Source: Nonomuraea solani (GTDB lineage Bacteria; Actinomycetota; Actinomycetes; Streptosporangiales; Streptosporangiaceae). Taken from it: DNA of 64,000 nt. Positions 8,594 through 17,064 of this stretch are shown in pieces. The notes below the pieces were generated by a model. That model saw nothing but the letters and a program-made list of their open reading frames with translations. It searched no databases and was not told where the DNA came from. Numbering within the stretch: position 1 is the first letter of the stretch; every line of letters begins with the position of its first letter. Location of the stretch: positions 62,001 through 126,000 of the forward strand of contig NZ_FNVT01000025.1 of assembly GCF_900108335.1 (NCBI RefSeq). The letters run 5' to 3'. A program made the translations under genes and the position numbers.

Positions 8594-10279
8594 CTATCGG
8601 ACCGTGAAGGACAACGACCGGGTCTGCTCCTCGTTCCCGTTGGCGTCGGTGGAGCGGAAGTCGATCGTGTGCCTGCCCTCGTCGACGATCCGGAGTTGCT
8701 GGTCGTAGGTCCGCCACGTGCCGCCGTCCAGCCGGTACCGCGTCTTGGTCACGCCGGAGCCCCAGCTGTCGGTCGCCGTGAACGAGACGTACATGCCGCC
8801 GCGCTCGAACGTACGCCCGGTCGTGGCCGGCGGGTCGACCTCGATCGCCTTCAGGGCCGCCGCGAGGTCGGGCAGCGGGCCGATGCGCTGCCCGGACGTG
8901 TTGGGGCCCTGCGGGGTGCCCGTGCGCTTCAGCAGCTCGGCGATCCGCGCGGCGCTCCACGGAGCCTGGCCGGTGGCCTTCAAATACGACTGGACGGCCA
9001 CGACCGCGCCGGTGACGATCGGCCCGGCGCCCGACGTGCCGCCGAACGTCCTGGTGTAGCGGACGTTCCGGTTCGCCGGGTCGGTGCCGCCCTGCAGGTT
9101 GCCGTTGCCGCCCGTGGTCACGATGTTGCGGCCCCAGCCCTGCAGGTCGAAGCGGGCGCCGTGGTTGGAGAAGCCCAGCCGCTCGTGGTCGGTGTCACCG
9201 CCCGCTCCGACCAGGATCGCGCCGGAGTCCTGGACGCTCCGGTCGAACCACTTGATCCCGTCCCGGACGTACAGCTCGGAGTCGACGTTCTGGTTGCCGT
9301 TGCCGCCGGTCTCCACCACCGTGATGCCGAGCCCGTCGAGCAGCTTGATCGAGTCGAAGACCGACGGGAGCCACTCCAGCGGCGCGTACGCGGAGCCGCC
9401 CTGCGGGCCCTCCGTCTGCTGTTCGAGCAGCACCGCGTCGCCGGGCGCCAGAACACCCAGACCCGCCAGGTACGCCAGCGCCGCGCCCGGGCTCCAGCGC
9501 GTGCCCCCGCCGGCCAGCGCCTGGACCGGGGAGATGCCGTACATCGTCGCCTCCGGCACGCTGCCGGTCACGCCGTACCCGTTGTCCTTGGCGACCAGCT
9601 CGCCGAACACCGCCGTGCCGTGCTCGTCGGCGAAGCCCGTGTACCTCGGGAACACCGAGCCGCCGAGGTCGCTCGACGCGTCGACCGGGAGGTCCTCGTG
9701 GGACATGTTCCAGTCGTACTCCAGGTCGACGATCTTGATCCCGGCGCCGCGCGTACGCGGGTCCTTGCGGGAGAAGTCGGCGTCGATGCCCTGCGGCGCG
9801 GGCCGCAGGTACCCCTGCGTCCCGGTGAAGTCCGGGGTCGCCGCGCTGGGCGGCGGGGGAAGCTCGGGGGCCCGATAGGCGAACGCCACCTCGGGAAGCG
9901 CGCGCAGCTCCTCGGCCACCTGGTCCGCGTTCGCGCCGGCGGGCAGCACGACGCTGTACCAGGAGCCCAGGTCGGGGGCGGTCTCGCCGGTGCGCGCGGT
10001 GGCCCTGGCGCTCAGGGCGTCCAGTTCGCCCACCGTGGCGCTCGGCAGCAGCGGCGTGACCGAGCGGGCGCCATGGCGGCCGAGCACGGTCCGTACGGGG
10101 TCCAGGTTCTCACCACGGGCGCTGCGCAGGGTCTGGTCGCTCCCGCGCACCCGGAGCGTCTCCCGGAACTTGACCTCCAGGGCGATCTCGGACGCCGGGG
10201 GCGTCTCGGCGAATGCGGGAGGAGCCCCGATCGCGGCCAGGGCCACGAGGGCAGCCAGTAAAGCTCGACGCTTGGCCAT
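8594..10279 (-). CDS. Secreted subtilisin-like serine protease (S8 family)
   Basis: 561 aa with a clear signal peptide (MAKRRALLAALVALAAIGAP, cleavage near AFA-E). The catalytic triad can be placed: Asp185 in GIKIVDLEYDW, His220 in DEHGTAVFGEL, and Ser416 in FGGTSGAGP. The usual GTSMAxP is GTSGAGP here, a mild variation. The oxyanion Asn is likely in GGNGNQN near 327. The C-terminal ~75 residues (YRLDGGTW, GRHTIDFRSTDANGN) match an OmpL47/Ig-like surface domain. Residues 25-145 may be a propeptide. The gene ends 6 bases from the stop of the PucR/CdaR gene, tail to tail. Confidence 0.85.
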   Translation of the reverse strand: MAKRRALLAALVALAAIGAPPAFAETPPASEIALEVKFRETLRVRGSDQTLRSARGENLDPVRTVLGRHGARSVTPLLPSATVGELDALSARATARTGETAPDLGSWYSVVLPAGANADQVAEELRALPEVAFAYRAPELPPPPSAATPDFTGTQGYLRPAPQGIDADFSRKDPRTRGAGIKIVDLEYDWNMSHEDLPVDASSDLGGSVFPRYTGFADEHGTAVFGELVAKDNGYGVTGSVPEATMYGISPVQALAGGGTRWSPGAALAYLAGLGVLAPGDAVLLEQQTEGPQGGSAYAPLEWLPSVFDSIKLLDGLGITVVETGGNGNQNVDSELYVRDGIKWFDRSVQDSGAILVGAGGDTDHERLGFSNHGARFDLQGWGRNIVTTGGNGNLQGGTDPANRNVRYTRTFGGTSGAGPIVTGAVVAVQSYLKATGQAPWSAARIAELLKRTGTPQGPNTSGQRIGPLPDLAAALKAIEVDPPATTGRTFERGGMYVSFTATDSWGSGVTKTRYRLDGGTWRTYDQQLRIVDEGRHTIDFRSTDANGNEEQTRSLSFTVR

Positions 10280-10446
10280 GAGGAATCCGTTCCATGGGGG
10301 AGGGGCGGCTGAAAGGATCTAACCGCGCGCGGGCGCGTCACGTACCGGCACATCTGACGGAAGAATTGACGTCGCGGACCTACCGTTGTCGAAGAGCTCG
10401 CGATCTCTCTTGCCGCCCGCCCGGAGCGGTGGTACGAATCGTTCTC

Positions 10447-12675
10447 ATGAGGCGGGCCGAAGGGCTTACCCGGCGGCGGGTCCTGGGCGGAGCGGCCGGA
10501 CTGGCCGCCGTGGCGGTGGCGCTGCCGGCCGAGGCCCAGGCGCTGGTCACGCCCGAACTCGCCGCCTGGCGCGCCCAGGCGGCCCGCGTGACGATCACCC
10601 GCGACGACTGGGGCATCCCGCACATTGCGGGCAGGACCGACGCCGACGCGGTGTTCGGGATGATCTACGCGCAGGCCGAGGACGACTTCAACCGCATCGA
10701 ACGCAACTACCTCGTCAGCCTGGGCCGCCTCGCCGAGGCCGAGGGCGAGAGCGCCATCTGGCAGGACCTGCGCCAGCGGCTGTTCGTCGACCCCGAAACC
10801 CTCAAGCGAGACTACGCGAAGAGCCCCGCCTGGTTACGCGGGCTGATGCGCGCCTGGGCGGACGGCCTGAACTACTTCCTCGCGACCCATCCCGGCGTGC
10901 GGCCGCGCGTGCTGACCCGCTTCGAGCCGTGGATGCCGCTGAGCTTCTCCGAGGGCAGCATCGGCGGCGACATCGAACGCGTGCCGCTCTCCCAGCTCGA
11001 AGCCTTCTACGGCGGTCACCCGATGGAGATGACCGACGAGGAGCTCGGCCTGCTCTTCCGCGAACCCCGGGGCTCCAACGGCTTCGCCATCGCGCCCAAC
11101 CACACCAGGAACGGCCACGCGCTGCTGCTCATCAACCCGCACACCAGCTTCTTCTTCCGCTCCGAGCAGCACGTGACCAGCGGCGAAGGGCTCAACGCCT
11201 ACGGGGCGGCCACCTGGGGCCAGTTCTTCATCTACCAGGGTTTCAACGCGAACGCGGGCTGGATGCACACCTCCAGCGGCGTCGACAACGTCGACGAGTT
11301 CGCCGAGACGATCGTGACCGGGCCCGACGGCCGCCGCTCCTACCGCCACGGCGGCACGCTGCGGCCGGTGACGACGAAGAAGATCACGCTGTCGTACCGC
11401 ACCGCCGACGGCGGACGGGCGCGGCGCGCCTTCACCACCTACGCCACCCACCACGGCCCGATCGTGCGCGAGGCGGACGGCAGGTGGATCGCGTTCGCGC
11501 TGATGAACAAGCCCGTCGAAGCGCTGCAGCAGAGCTTCCTGCGCACCAAAGTGCGCGACTACGCGGGCTTCCTCGACGTGGCGGCCTTCAAGGCCAACAG
11601 CTCGAACAACACCCTGTTCGCCGACTCCAAGGGCGAGATCGCGTTCCTGGTGCCGCAGTTCATGCCGGTACGCGATGACCGCTTCGACTACCGCCGGCCC
11701 GTCGACGGCAGCGATCCGGCGACCGGCTGGCGCGGCCTGCACAGCCTCGCGAGCCTGCCGCAGGCGGTGAACCCGGAGAACGGCTGGGTCTTCAACACCA
11801 ACAACTGGCCGTGGACGGCCGCCGGCGCCGACAGCCCGCGTGCCGCCGACCACCCGCGCTACTTCGACCAGGCCGGCGAGAACCCGCGCGGCCCGCAGGC
11901 CATCCGGGTGCTGACCGCACGACGCGACTTCACCCCGCGCACGCTGATCGAGGCCGCCTTCGACCCCTACCTCACCGCCTTCGCCCGCCTCCTGCCCGGC
12001 CTGGCCACCGCCTGGGACAAGCTGCCCGATGACGACCCCCGCAAGGCCGCGCTGTCCGGCCCGGTCGCGCTGCTGCGCGGCTGGAACCACCGCTGGGCCG
12101 CGGACTCGGCGCCGACGTCGCTGGCCGTGTTCTGGGGCGAGGCGCTCTGGGCCCGTACGCTCCAGGCGGCGAGAGACGCGGGCATGTCGGTCTGGGACTA
12201 CATGGCCGACCGCGCCACCGACGCGCAGCGCCTGGAGTCGCTCACGGAGGCGGTGGACCGGCTGACCCAGGACTTCGGCGGCTGGCGGGTGCCCTGGGGC
12301 GAGATCAACCGCTTCCAGCGCAACGACGGCGAGATCGTGCAGAAGTTCGACGACGCCAAGCCTTCCCGGTCGGTGCCCTTCACCTCCGCGCAATGGGGCT
12401 CCCTCGCCTCGTTCGGCGCACGCCGCCACCCAGGGACGAAACGCTATTACGGCACCAGCGGCAACAGCTTCGTGGCGGTCGTGGAGTTCGGGCCGAGGTT
12501 GCGCGCCTGGGCGATCACGGCGGGGGGCGCGAGTGGGCACCCCGGCTCACCCCACTTCAACGACCAGGCCGAACGCTACGCGAACGGCGATCTGCGGCCC
12601 GTCTACTTCTACCCCGACGACCTCAAGGGCCACATCGAACGGACCTACCACCCCGGCCGGCCGTCAGCAGGGTGA
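10447..12675 (+). CDS. Penicillin-acylase-family (S45) amidohydrolase, Tat-exported
   Basis: 742 aa from the ATG at 10447. The N-terminus TRRRVLGGAAGLAAVAVAL is a twin-arginine signal peptide ending near AEA. The Ntn-hydrolase nucleophile is Ser210 in PRGSNGFAIAP, where the precursor would be cut into alpha and beta chains. GIPHI near residue 56 and the INPHTSF and NTNNWPW segments fit the family. Relatives include aculeacin A, cyclic-lipopeptide and acyl-homoserine-lactone acylases, so it could remove acyl chains from lipopeptides or signals; the substrate cannot be read from sequence. No good ribosome-binding site precedes the ATG. The 3' end touches the HIT-family remnant on the other strand. 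Confidence 0.82.
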   Translation: MRRAEGLTRRRVLGGAAGLAAVAVALPAEAQALVTPELAAWRAQAARVTITRDDWGIPHIAGRTDADAVFGMIYAQAEDDFNRIERNYLVSLGRLAEAEGESAIWQDLRQRLFVDPETLKRDYAKSPAWLRGLMRAWADGLNYFLATHPGVRPRVLTRFEPWMPLSFSEGSIGGDIERVPLSQLEAFYGGHPMEMTDEELGLLFREPRGSNGFAIAPNHTRNGHALLLINPHTSFFFRSEQHVTSGEGLNAYGAATWGQFFIYQGFNANAGWMHTSSGVDNVDEFAETIVTGPDGRRSYRHGGTLRPVTTKKITLSYRTADGGRARRAFTTYATHHGPIVREADGRWIAFALMNKPVEALQQSFLRTKVRDYAGFLDVAAFKANSSNNTLFADSKGEIAFLVPQFMPVRDDRFDYRRPVDGSDPATGWRGLHSLASLPQAVNPENGWVFNTNNWPWTAAGADSPRAADHPRYFDQAGENPRGPQAIRVLTARRDFTPRTLIEAAFDPYLTAFARLLPGLATAWDKLPDDDPRKAALSGPVALLRGWNHRWAADSAPTSLAVFWGEALWARTLQAARDAGMSVWDYMADRATDAQRLESLTEAVDRLTQDFGGWRVPWGEINRFQRNDGEIVQKFDDAKPSRSVPFTSAQWGSLASFGARRHPGTKRYYGTSGNSFVAVVEFGPRLRAWAITAGGASGHPGSPHFNDQAERYANGDLRPVYFYPDDLKGHIERTYHPGRPSAG

Positions 12676-12699
12676 CGACCGCCGGGAAGCCCCCCCGGT

Positions 12700-12808
12700 G
12701 GCCCAGCCCGTCACCTGGCCGGCGCGGGATGACGTGCGTGTGGAAGTGGAACACGTCCTGGCCGGCGGCGATCTCGCAGAAGGCGCAGTCGTCCACCCGA
12801 TCGATCAT
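12700..12808 (-). pseudogene. HIT-family hydrolase remnant with internal deletion
   Basis: From an ATG at 12808 the reading is MIDRVDDCAFCEIAAGQ, the classic N-terminus of an actinomycete HIT-domain protein with its zinc-type cysteines. It continues without a break into DVFHFHTHVIPRRPGDG, which is the C-terminal HIT active-site motif (HxHxH). The roughly 80-90 residues that normally separate them are missing. Both junction sides would carry AAGQ-like sequence, so a deletion between short repeats is likely. After the motif the frame runs on into the 3' end of the acylase gene, with no family resemblance. The product would not fold as a HIT protein. Confidence 0.7.
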
Positions 12809-12819
12809 CGCAGCATGGC

Positions 12820-13503
12820 TCAGCCCAGAACCAGCTTGACGAGCCACCCGATCCCGAACGACACGAGCGCCCAGGCGATCGCCAGCAGGAGCGAGAACCC
12901 GCAGCCGGCGGTCCCGTCCATCCGCTTGGCCCGGGGGACCCCTTCGCCGAGCCCGCGCCACAATGGCCTCGGCTCCAGCAGCAGGTAGAAGAACACCCCT
13001 ATCTGCCCGACGGTGAACAGCCAGAACCAGGCCCACCGGTTGGCGAGCCGAGGCGTGGAAAAGAACATGGCGAGAAAGGCGAGCCACCAGAGGCCGGTGA
13101 TCCACCAGCCGGCGGTGGCCTCGAAAGGCCAGTCGGGGAAACTGTTGCTCCCGGAATTCGACTCCTGCGTCACGGACGGCTGGACGGCCGGACGGTGCAC
13201 GTCGTCCATGAGGCGCTGGGTCGTGTACGGCTTCCCCTGGTCGGCGAACTCACTCTCCACCTCGTGCCAGCCCAGGGGCGATTCCGACCATGTCAACGAC
13301 ATCAGTTCGCCGTTGGCCGCCCGGTAATTCACCCGGTCGACCTCCCCGGCCGCCACCGCCTCGCGGAACTCCGCCAGCGTGCCCGAAGAAGGCCAATGGG
13401 CGGCACCGGCGACCACAAGGCCCGCGAACAGAGGAACTAACAGCACCAGCCGGAAAACGAAAGAGGATCTGTGGCGGATGCGGGTGACCAGTTCGGCGTT
13501 CAC
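12820..13503 (-). CDS. Hypothetical membrane protein
   Basis: 227 aa. Four hydrophobic segments are visible at about residues 15-36, 131-149, 157-176 and 202-226, with an outside or inside polar stretch of about 90 residues between the first and second. That stretch contains VDRVNYRAANGELMSLTW and could form a small domain. The last helix GIGWLVKLVLG ends the protein. No enzymatic motif is recognised. It stands alone, with about 217 non-coding bases before the divergent WD40 gene. Confidence 0.6.
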   Translation of the reverse strand: MNAELVTRIRHRSSFVFRLVLLVPLFAGLVVAGAAHWPSSGTLAEFREAVAAGEVDRVNYRAANGELMSLTWSESPLGWHEVESEFADQGKPYTTQRLMDDVHRPAVQPSVTQESNSGSNSFPDWPFEATAGWWITGLWWLAFLAMFFSTPRLANRWAWFWLFTVGQIGVFFYLLLEPRPLWRGLGEGVPRAKRMDGTAGCGFSLLLAIAWALVSFGIGWLVKLVLG

Positions 13504-13720
13504 TCCCCATTCCTACCGCAAGAAGATCTCACCTTTTCTCCCGGATCGGCGGGGCGGACAGGATCGGCTTGCCGGTCGTTCTCGCCGCATCGGCGGCGGC
13601 CATTTCCACCCGGTGGAGACGCCTGGCGCGACGTACTTCGGCCGGTACGGCAGTGTCGCGTCCGCCGCCATCCGGCCGATCGGCTCATCCTTCTGATCTT
13701 TGTCAGGGGTGGCGGCTAGC

Positions 13721-15526
13721 ATGCCCGCCATGCCTTCTTCTCCCGACAGTGCCCAGTGGACCTTGGCGTGGACCAGCAGGCCGGCGAGCGACCTGGCGTT
13801 CGGCGAGCCGGTCGGGGTGCCACGGACCGGCCACACCGGCCGGGTGTGGGCGATCGCGACCGCGGTCGTGGACGGGCGGCCGGTGGCGGTCTCCGGCGGC
13901 AACGACAGGACCCTGCGCCTGTGGGACCTGCCGTCAGGCCGGCAGATCGGCCGGCCGTTCACCGGTTCCGGCGACTACGACCATGTGGAGTCGCTCGCGA
14001 CCACGGTCCTGGACGGGCGGCCGGTGGCGGTCTTCGCCGGTGGCAACAACGGAATCGTACGAGTGTGCGACCTGACCTCCGGCCGGCAGGTCGGCGAGCC
14101 GTTCAAGGGCCACACCGATTGGGTCACGGCGGTCGCGACCACGGTGGTGGACGGGCGGCCGGTGGGAGTTTCCGGCGGCAACGACAAAACCGTGCGCATG
14201 TGGGATCTGAGGTCAGGCGAGCAGATCGGTGAGCCGTTCAAGGGCCACACCAAGTGGGTCACGGCGATCGCGACCACGGAGGTGGACGGCCGGCCGGTGG
14301 CCATCTCCGGCGGCCACGACCGTACCTTGCGCATGTGGGACCTGCGGTCGGGCCGGCGGATCGGCAAACCGCTGAGGGGCCACACGTACGTCGTGGAATT
14401 GATCGTGACCACGGTGCTGGACGGCCTGCCGGTGGCGATTTCCACCGGCAGGGACGACGGAACCGTGCGCTTGTGGGATCTGCGGTCACGCGAGCAGATC
14501 GGCGAGCCGTTCAGCGGTGACACCGGCTTCGTGCGGGCGGTCGCGACCACGGTTCTCGACGGGCGGCCGGTGGCCGTTTCAGGCGGCATCGACGGAAAAA
14601 TCCGGATCTGGGATCTGGAGTCACGCCGGCAGATCGGCAAGCCGCTCACGGGGCACACCGATCACGTCCGGGCGGTCGCGACGACGGTGGTGGACGGGCG
14701 GCCGGTGGCCGTCACCGGCAGCGACGACTACACGGTACGGATGTGGGACCTGTCGTCAGGACGGCAGGCCGACGAGTCCCCCGGGCGCCACACCGGCTAT
14801 GTCTCCTCCGTCGCCACCACGGTGCTCGACGGACGCTCCGTCGCCGTGACCGGCGGCTACGACGAGACCGTCCGCGTATGGGACCTGCCCACCGGCGAAC
14901 CGGTCGGTGATCCGCTCACCGGTCACACCGACACGGTCACCGCGGTCGCCACCGCGCTGGTCGACGGCCGGCCGACGGCGGTCACCGGCGCCTCCGACAA
15001 GGCCGTCCGCGTATGGGATCTCAGCTCGGGGACGCAGACGGGCGGCCCGTTCACCGGTCACACCGAAACCGTCAGCATGGCCGCCGTACTGGAATGCGAC
15101 GGCCGGCCGGTCGCCCTGACCGTCACCCAAGACGGCACTCTCGGGCTCCTCGACCTCACCACCGGCCGGTCGGCCGGAATCTCTGAACACCACGAAGCCG
15201 TACGAAACCTCGCCATCGGCGATCAGCCGACCGCGATCACCGCCGGCGACGGCTCAGACCAGGTGAAGCTGTGGGACCTGGCCACGGGCAACGCCCTCGG
15301 CGAACTTCCCACCGGCGACGCCGGAGCGGTCGCCATCGCCACAGTGAACGGCCGGCCCATCGCCGCGACCACTGACCATCAGACGGTACGCGTGTGGGAC
15401 GTCACCACCCGCCGGCGAATCGGATCCGACCTGCACTTTCCCAAACCTGTCCTAGACGTGGCGATCAGCGCGGACGGACACGTCATCGTCTGCTTCGACC
15501 GCGACATCGCCGTGTTCGAGCGGTGA
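13721..15526 (+). CDS. WD40-repeat protein, 13 tandem repeats
   Basis: About 601 aa, built almost wholly of WD40 repeats of about 43 residues. I count 12 full repeats and a shorter last one, each with the pattern GHT..V..VATT.VDGRPVAVSGG, then D.TVR.WDL.SG.QIG.P. Two propellers (seven blades plus six or seven) are expected. No signal peptide, membrane segment, kinase or enzymatic domain is present, so it is a free cytoplasmic scaffold or binding protein. The ATG at 13721 is preferred, with GGGGTGG upstream; ATG 13730 and GTG 13700 are alternatives. Repeats 3-7 are very alike, repeats 10-13 more divergent. Partner unknown. Confidence 0.85.
   Translation: MPAMPSSPDSAQWTLAWTSRPASDLAFGEPVGVPRTGHTGRVWAIATAVVDGRPVAVSGGNDRTLRLWDLPSGRQIGRPFTGSGDYDHVESLATTVLDGRPVAVFAGGNNGIVRVCDLTSGRQVGEPFKGHTDWVTAVATTVVDGRPVGVSGGNDKTVRMWDLRSGEQIGEPFKGHTKWVTAIATTEVDGRPVAISGGHDRTLRMWDLRSGRRIGKPLRGHTYVVELIVTTVLDGLPVAISTGRDDGTVRLWDLRSREQIGEPFSGDTGFVRAVATTVLDGRPVAVSGGIDGKIRIWDLESRRQIGKPLTGHTDHVRAVATTVVDGRPVAVTGSDDYTVRMWDLSSGRQADESPGRHTGYVSSVATTVLDGRSVAVTGGYDETVRVWDLPTGEPVGDPLTGHTDTVTAVATALVDGRPTAVTGASDKAVRVWDLSSGTQTGGPFTGHTETVSMAAVLECDGRPVALTVTQDGTLGLLDLTTGRSAGISEHHEAVRNLAIGDQPTAITAGDGSDQVKLWDLATGNALGELPTGDAGAVAIATVNGRPIAATTDHQTVRVWDVTTRRRIGSDLHFPKPVLDVAISADGHVIVCFDRDIAVFER
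13826..15447 (+). repeat. Tandem ~129-bp coding repeats of the WD40 gene
   Basis: Thirteen units of about 129 bases follow each other in phase. GACGGGCGGCCGGTGG or a close variant recurs in most units and marks the repeat. The DNA likeness of the middle units suggests recent blade duplication. Confidence 0.75.
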
Positions 15527-15537
15527 GGTGACCAGCG

Positions 15538-15918
15538 TCAGAGTGGGTTGAGGCGGGCCTTGAGCAGGCAGAACTCGTTGCCTTCCGGGTCGGCCAGGAC
15601 ATGCCACTGCTCCTGGCCCGTCTGACCGATGTCGGCCCGGCGCGCACCGAGCTTCAGGAGGCGTTCGAGCTCGGCGTCCTGATCGCGGTCGGTGGCGTTG
15701 ACGTCGATGTGCAGCCGGGATTTCCCCTTCTCCGGCTCATCACTGCGACTGAGGATGATCGTCGGCTGCGGACCGCCGAACCCTTCGCGCGGCCCGATCT
15801 CCAGCGTGCCGTCGTCCTCGCGATCGAGTACGACGAAGTCCAGGACCTCGCACCAGAACCGCGCCAGCACCTCGGGCTCGCGGCAACTGAGCACGAGCTC
15901 ACTGATACGACATGCCAT
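15538..15918 (-). CDS. VOC-family (glyoxalase-like) protein
   Basis: 126 aa with the paired beta-alpha-beta-beta-beta modules of the vicinal oxygen chelate fold. Typical features are the opening SELVLSCREPEVLARFWCEVLDF, the RLHIDVNATDRD segment in the middle, and the closing WHVLADPEGNEFCLL with a probable metal-binding Glu. Many actinomycete paralogs of this subtype have no known substrate. It ends tail to tail with the WD40 gene, 11 bases away, and is read away from the ArsR-SRPBCC gene. Confidence 0.8.
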   Translation of the reverse strand: MACRISELVLSCREPEVLARFWCEVLDFVVLDREDDGTLEIGPREGFGGPQPTIILSRSDEPEKGKSRLHIDVNATDRDQDAELERLLKLGARRADIGQTGQEQWHVLADPEGNEFCLLKARLNPL

Positions 15919-16008
15919 GAACGCAACCCACTCTCACCGGCTTGAACAACCCCGCGACCGTACCAAACGCGGCCTGGCACCGGCGAGCGACCCGCGTGGC
16001 CGCGCGTC

Positions 16009-16060
16009 TTGACATGCAGCCATCCGGCTGCCTAAATTAAAGGCAGCCAAACGGCTGCAT
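16009..16060 (+). promoter_or_regulatory. Promoter with two nested ArsR-type operators
   Basis: TTGACA (16009-16014) and TAAATT (16033-16038) are spaced by 18 bases. A perfect-arm palindrome GCAGCC-ATCC-GGCTGC (16016-16031) fills the spacer and a second, GCAGCC-AAAC-GGCTGC (16043-16058), covers the expected start point. The two sites with their AT-rich centre also form one larger dyad. The arrangement strongly suggests autorepression by the downstream ArsR-type protein. Confidence 0.8.
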
Positions 16061-16094
16061 ATTAGGACGCGGCAACCCGGATACGAGGGCGGGC

Positions 16095-16889
16095 ATGGAC
16101 GAGGTGTTCAAGGCACTGGCCGATCCGAGCCGGCGCGCGCTGCTCGACTCGCTCAACGCCCGCAACGGGCAGACGCTGCGCGAGCTGTGCGCCGGGCTCG
16201 ACATGGCCAGGCAGTCCGTCAGCAAGCACCTCGCGGTGCTGGAGGAGGCCGGGCTCGTCGCCACCGTGCGGCGGGGCCGGGAGAAGCTGCACTACCTCAA
16301 CGCCGCGCCCGTGCACGAGATCGCCCACCGATGGATCAGCCGCTACGACCAGGCCAGGGTCCAAGCCCTGGCGGACCTGAAACATGCTCTGGAGGAGACC
16401 CCGATGGACGCGCCGACCTTCGTCTACACCACCTACATCCGCACCACCCCGCAGAAGCTCTGGCAGGCGCTGACCGAGCCCGCCTTCACCTCGCGCTACT
16501 GGGCCACGGAGTTCACCACGGACTGGTCCGCCGGCTCGCGGATGACCTGGGACAACCACGGCGTGCTGATCAGCGACCCGGAGCAGGTCGTGCTGGAGGC
16601 CGACCCCTACAACCGGCTCTCCTACACCTGGCACGCCATCACCCCGGAGCTCGCCAAGCGCTTCGGCTGGGACGAGGAGATGCTCGCCCGGCTGTCCGGC
16701 GAGGCCCGCTCGAAGGTCACCTTCACGATCGAGGAGTCCGCCGCGCAGGTCGTCAAACTCACCGTCGTGCACGACGGCTTCGAGCCCGGATCGAGCCTGG
16801 CCGAGATGGTCAGCCACGGCTGGCCGAACGTGGTGGCGAGCCTGAAGTCGCTGCTGGAGACCGGCGAACCACTGCCGGAAGACGCGTGA
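16095..16889 (+). CDS. ArsR-type regulator fused to an SRPBCC/AHSA1 domain
   Basis: 264 aa. Residues 1-95 are an ArsR winged helix (MDEVFKALADPSRRALLDSL, then ELCAGLDMARQSVSKHLAVLEEAGLV). Residues 105-260 are an AHSA1/SRPBCC domain (IRTTPQKLWQALTEPAFTSRYW). The usual actinomycete arrangement is two neighbouring genes; here they are one protein, and the join is in frame with a Met at residue 104 (DAPTFVYTTY), which could also be a separate start. No metal-binding cysteines are present, so it is not a metal sensor. The SRPBCC part may bind a hydrophobic ligand. It probably controls its own promoter. Confidence 0.85.
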   Translation: MDEVFKALADPSRRALLDSLNARNGQTLRELCAGLDMARQSVSKHLAVLEEAGLVATVRRGREKLHYLNAAPVHEIAHRWISRYDQARVQALADLKHALEETPMDAPTFVYTTYIRTTPQKLWQALTEPAFTSRYWATEFTTDWSAGSRMTWDNHGVLISDPEQVVLEADPYNRLSYTWHAITPELAKRFGWDEEMLARLSGEARSKVTFTIEESAAQVVKLTVVHDGFEPGSSLAEMVSHGWPNVVASLKSLLETGEPLPEDA

Positions 16890-17064
16890 CCTCCCCGATC
16901 AGGACCTGATCAGGCCGCAGGAGCCGTCGGGGGCCTCGGGAAGTTCACCCAGCGTGGTCGCAGCGCGGCCGCGACGCCCTCCTCGCCGGGTGTGCTCACC
17001 GTTCCGCATGTTTGCATACTGGGAACGGGAGTTCGCCGGTGATCTGGAAAAGGGGATCGGGTCT

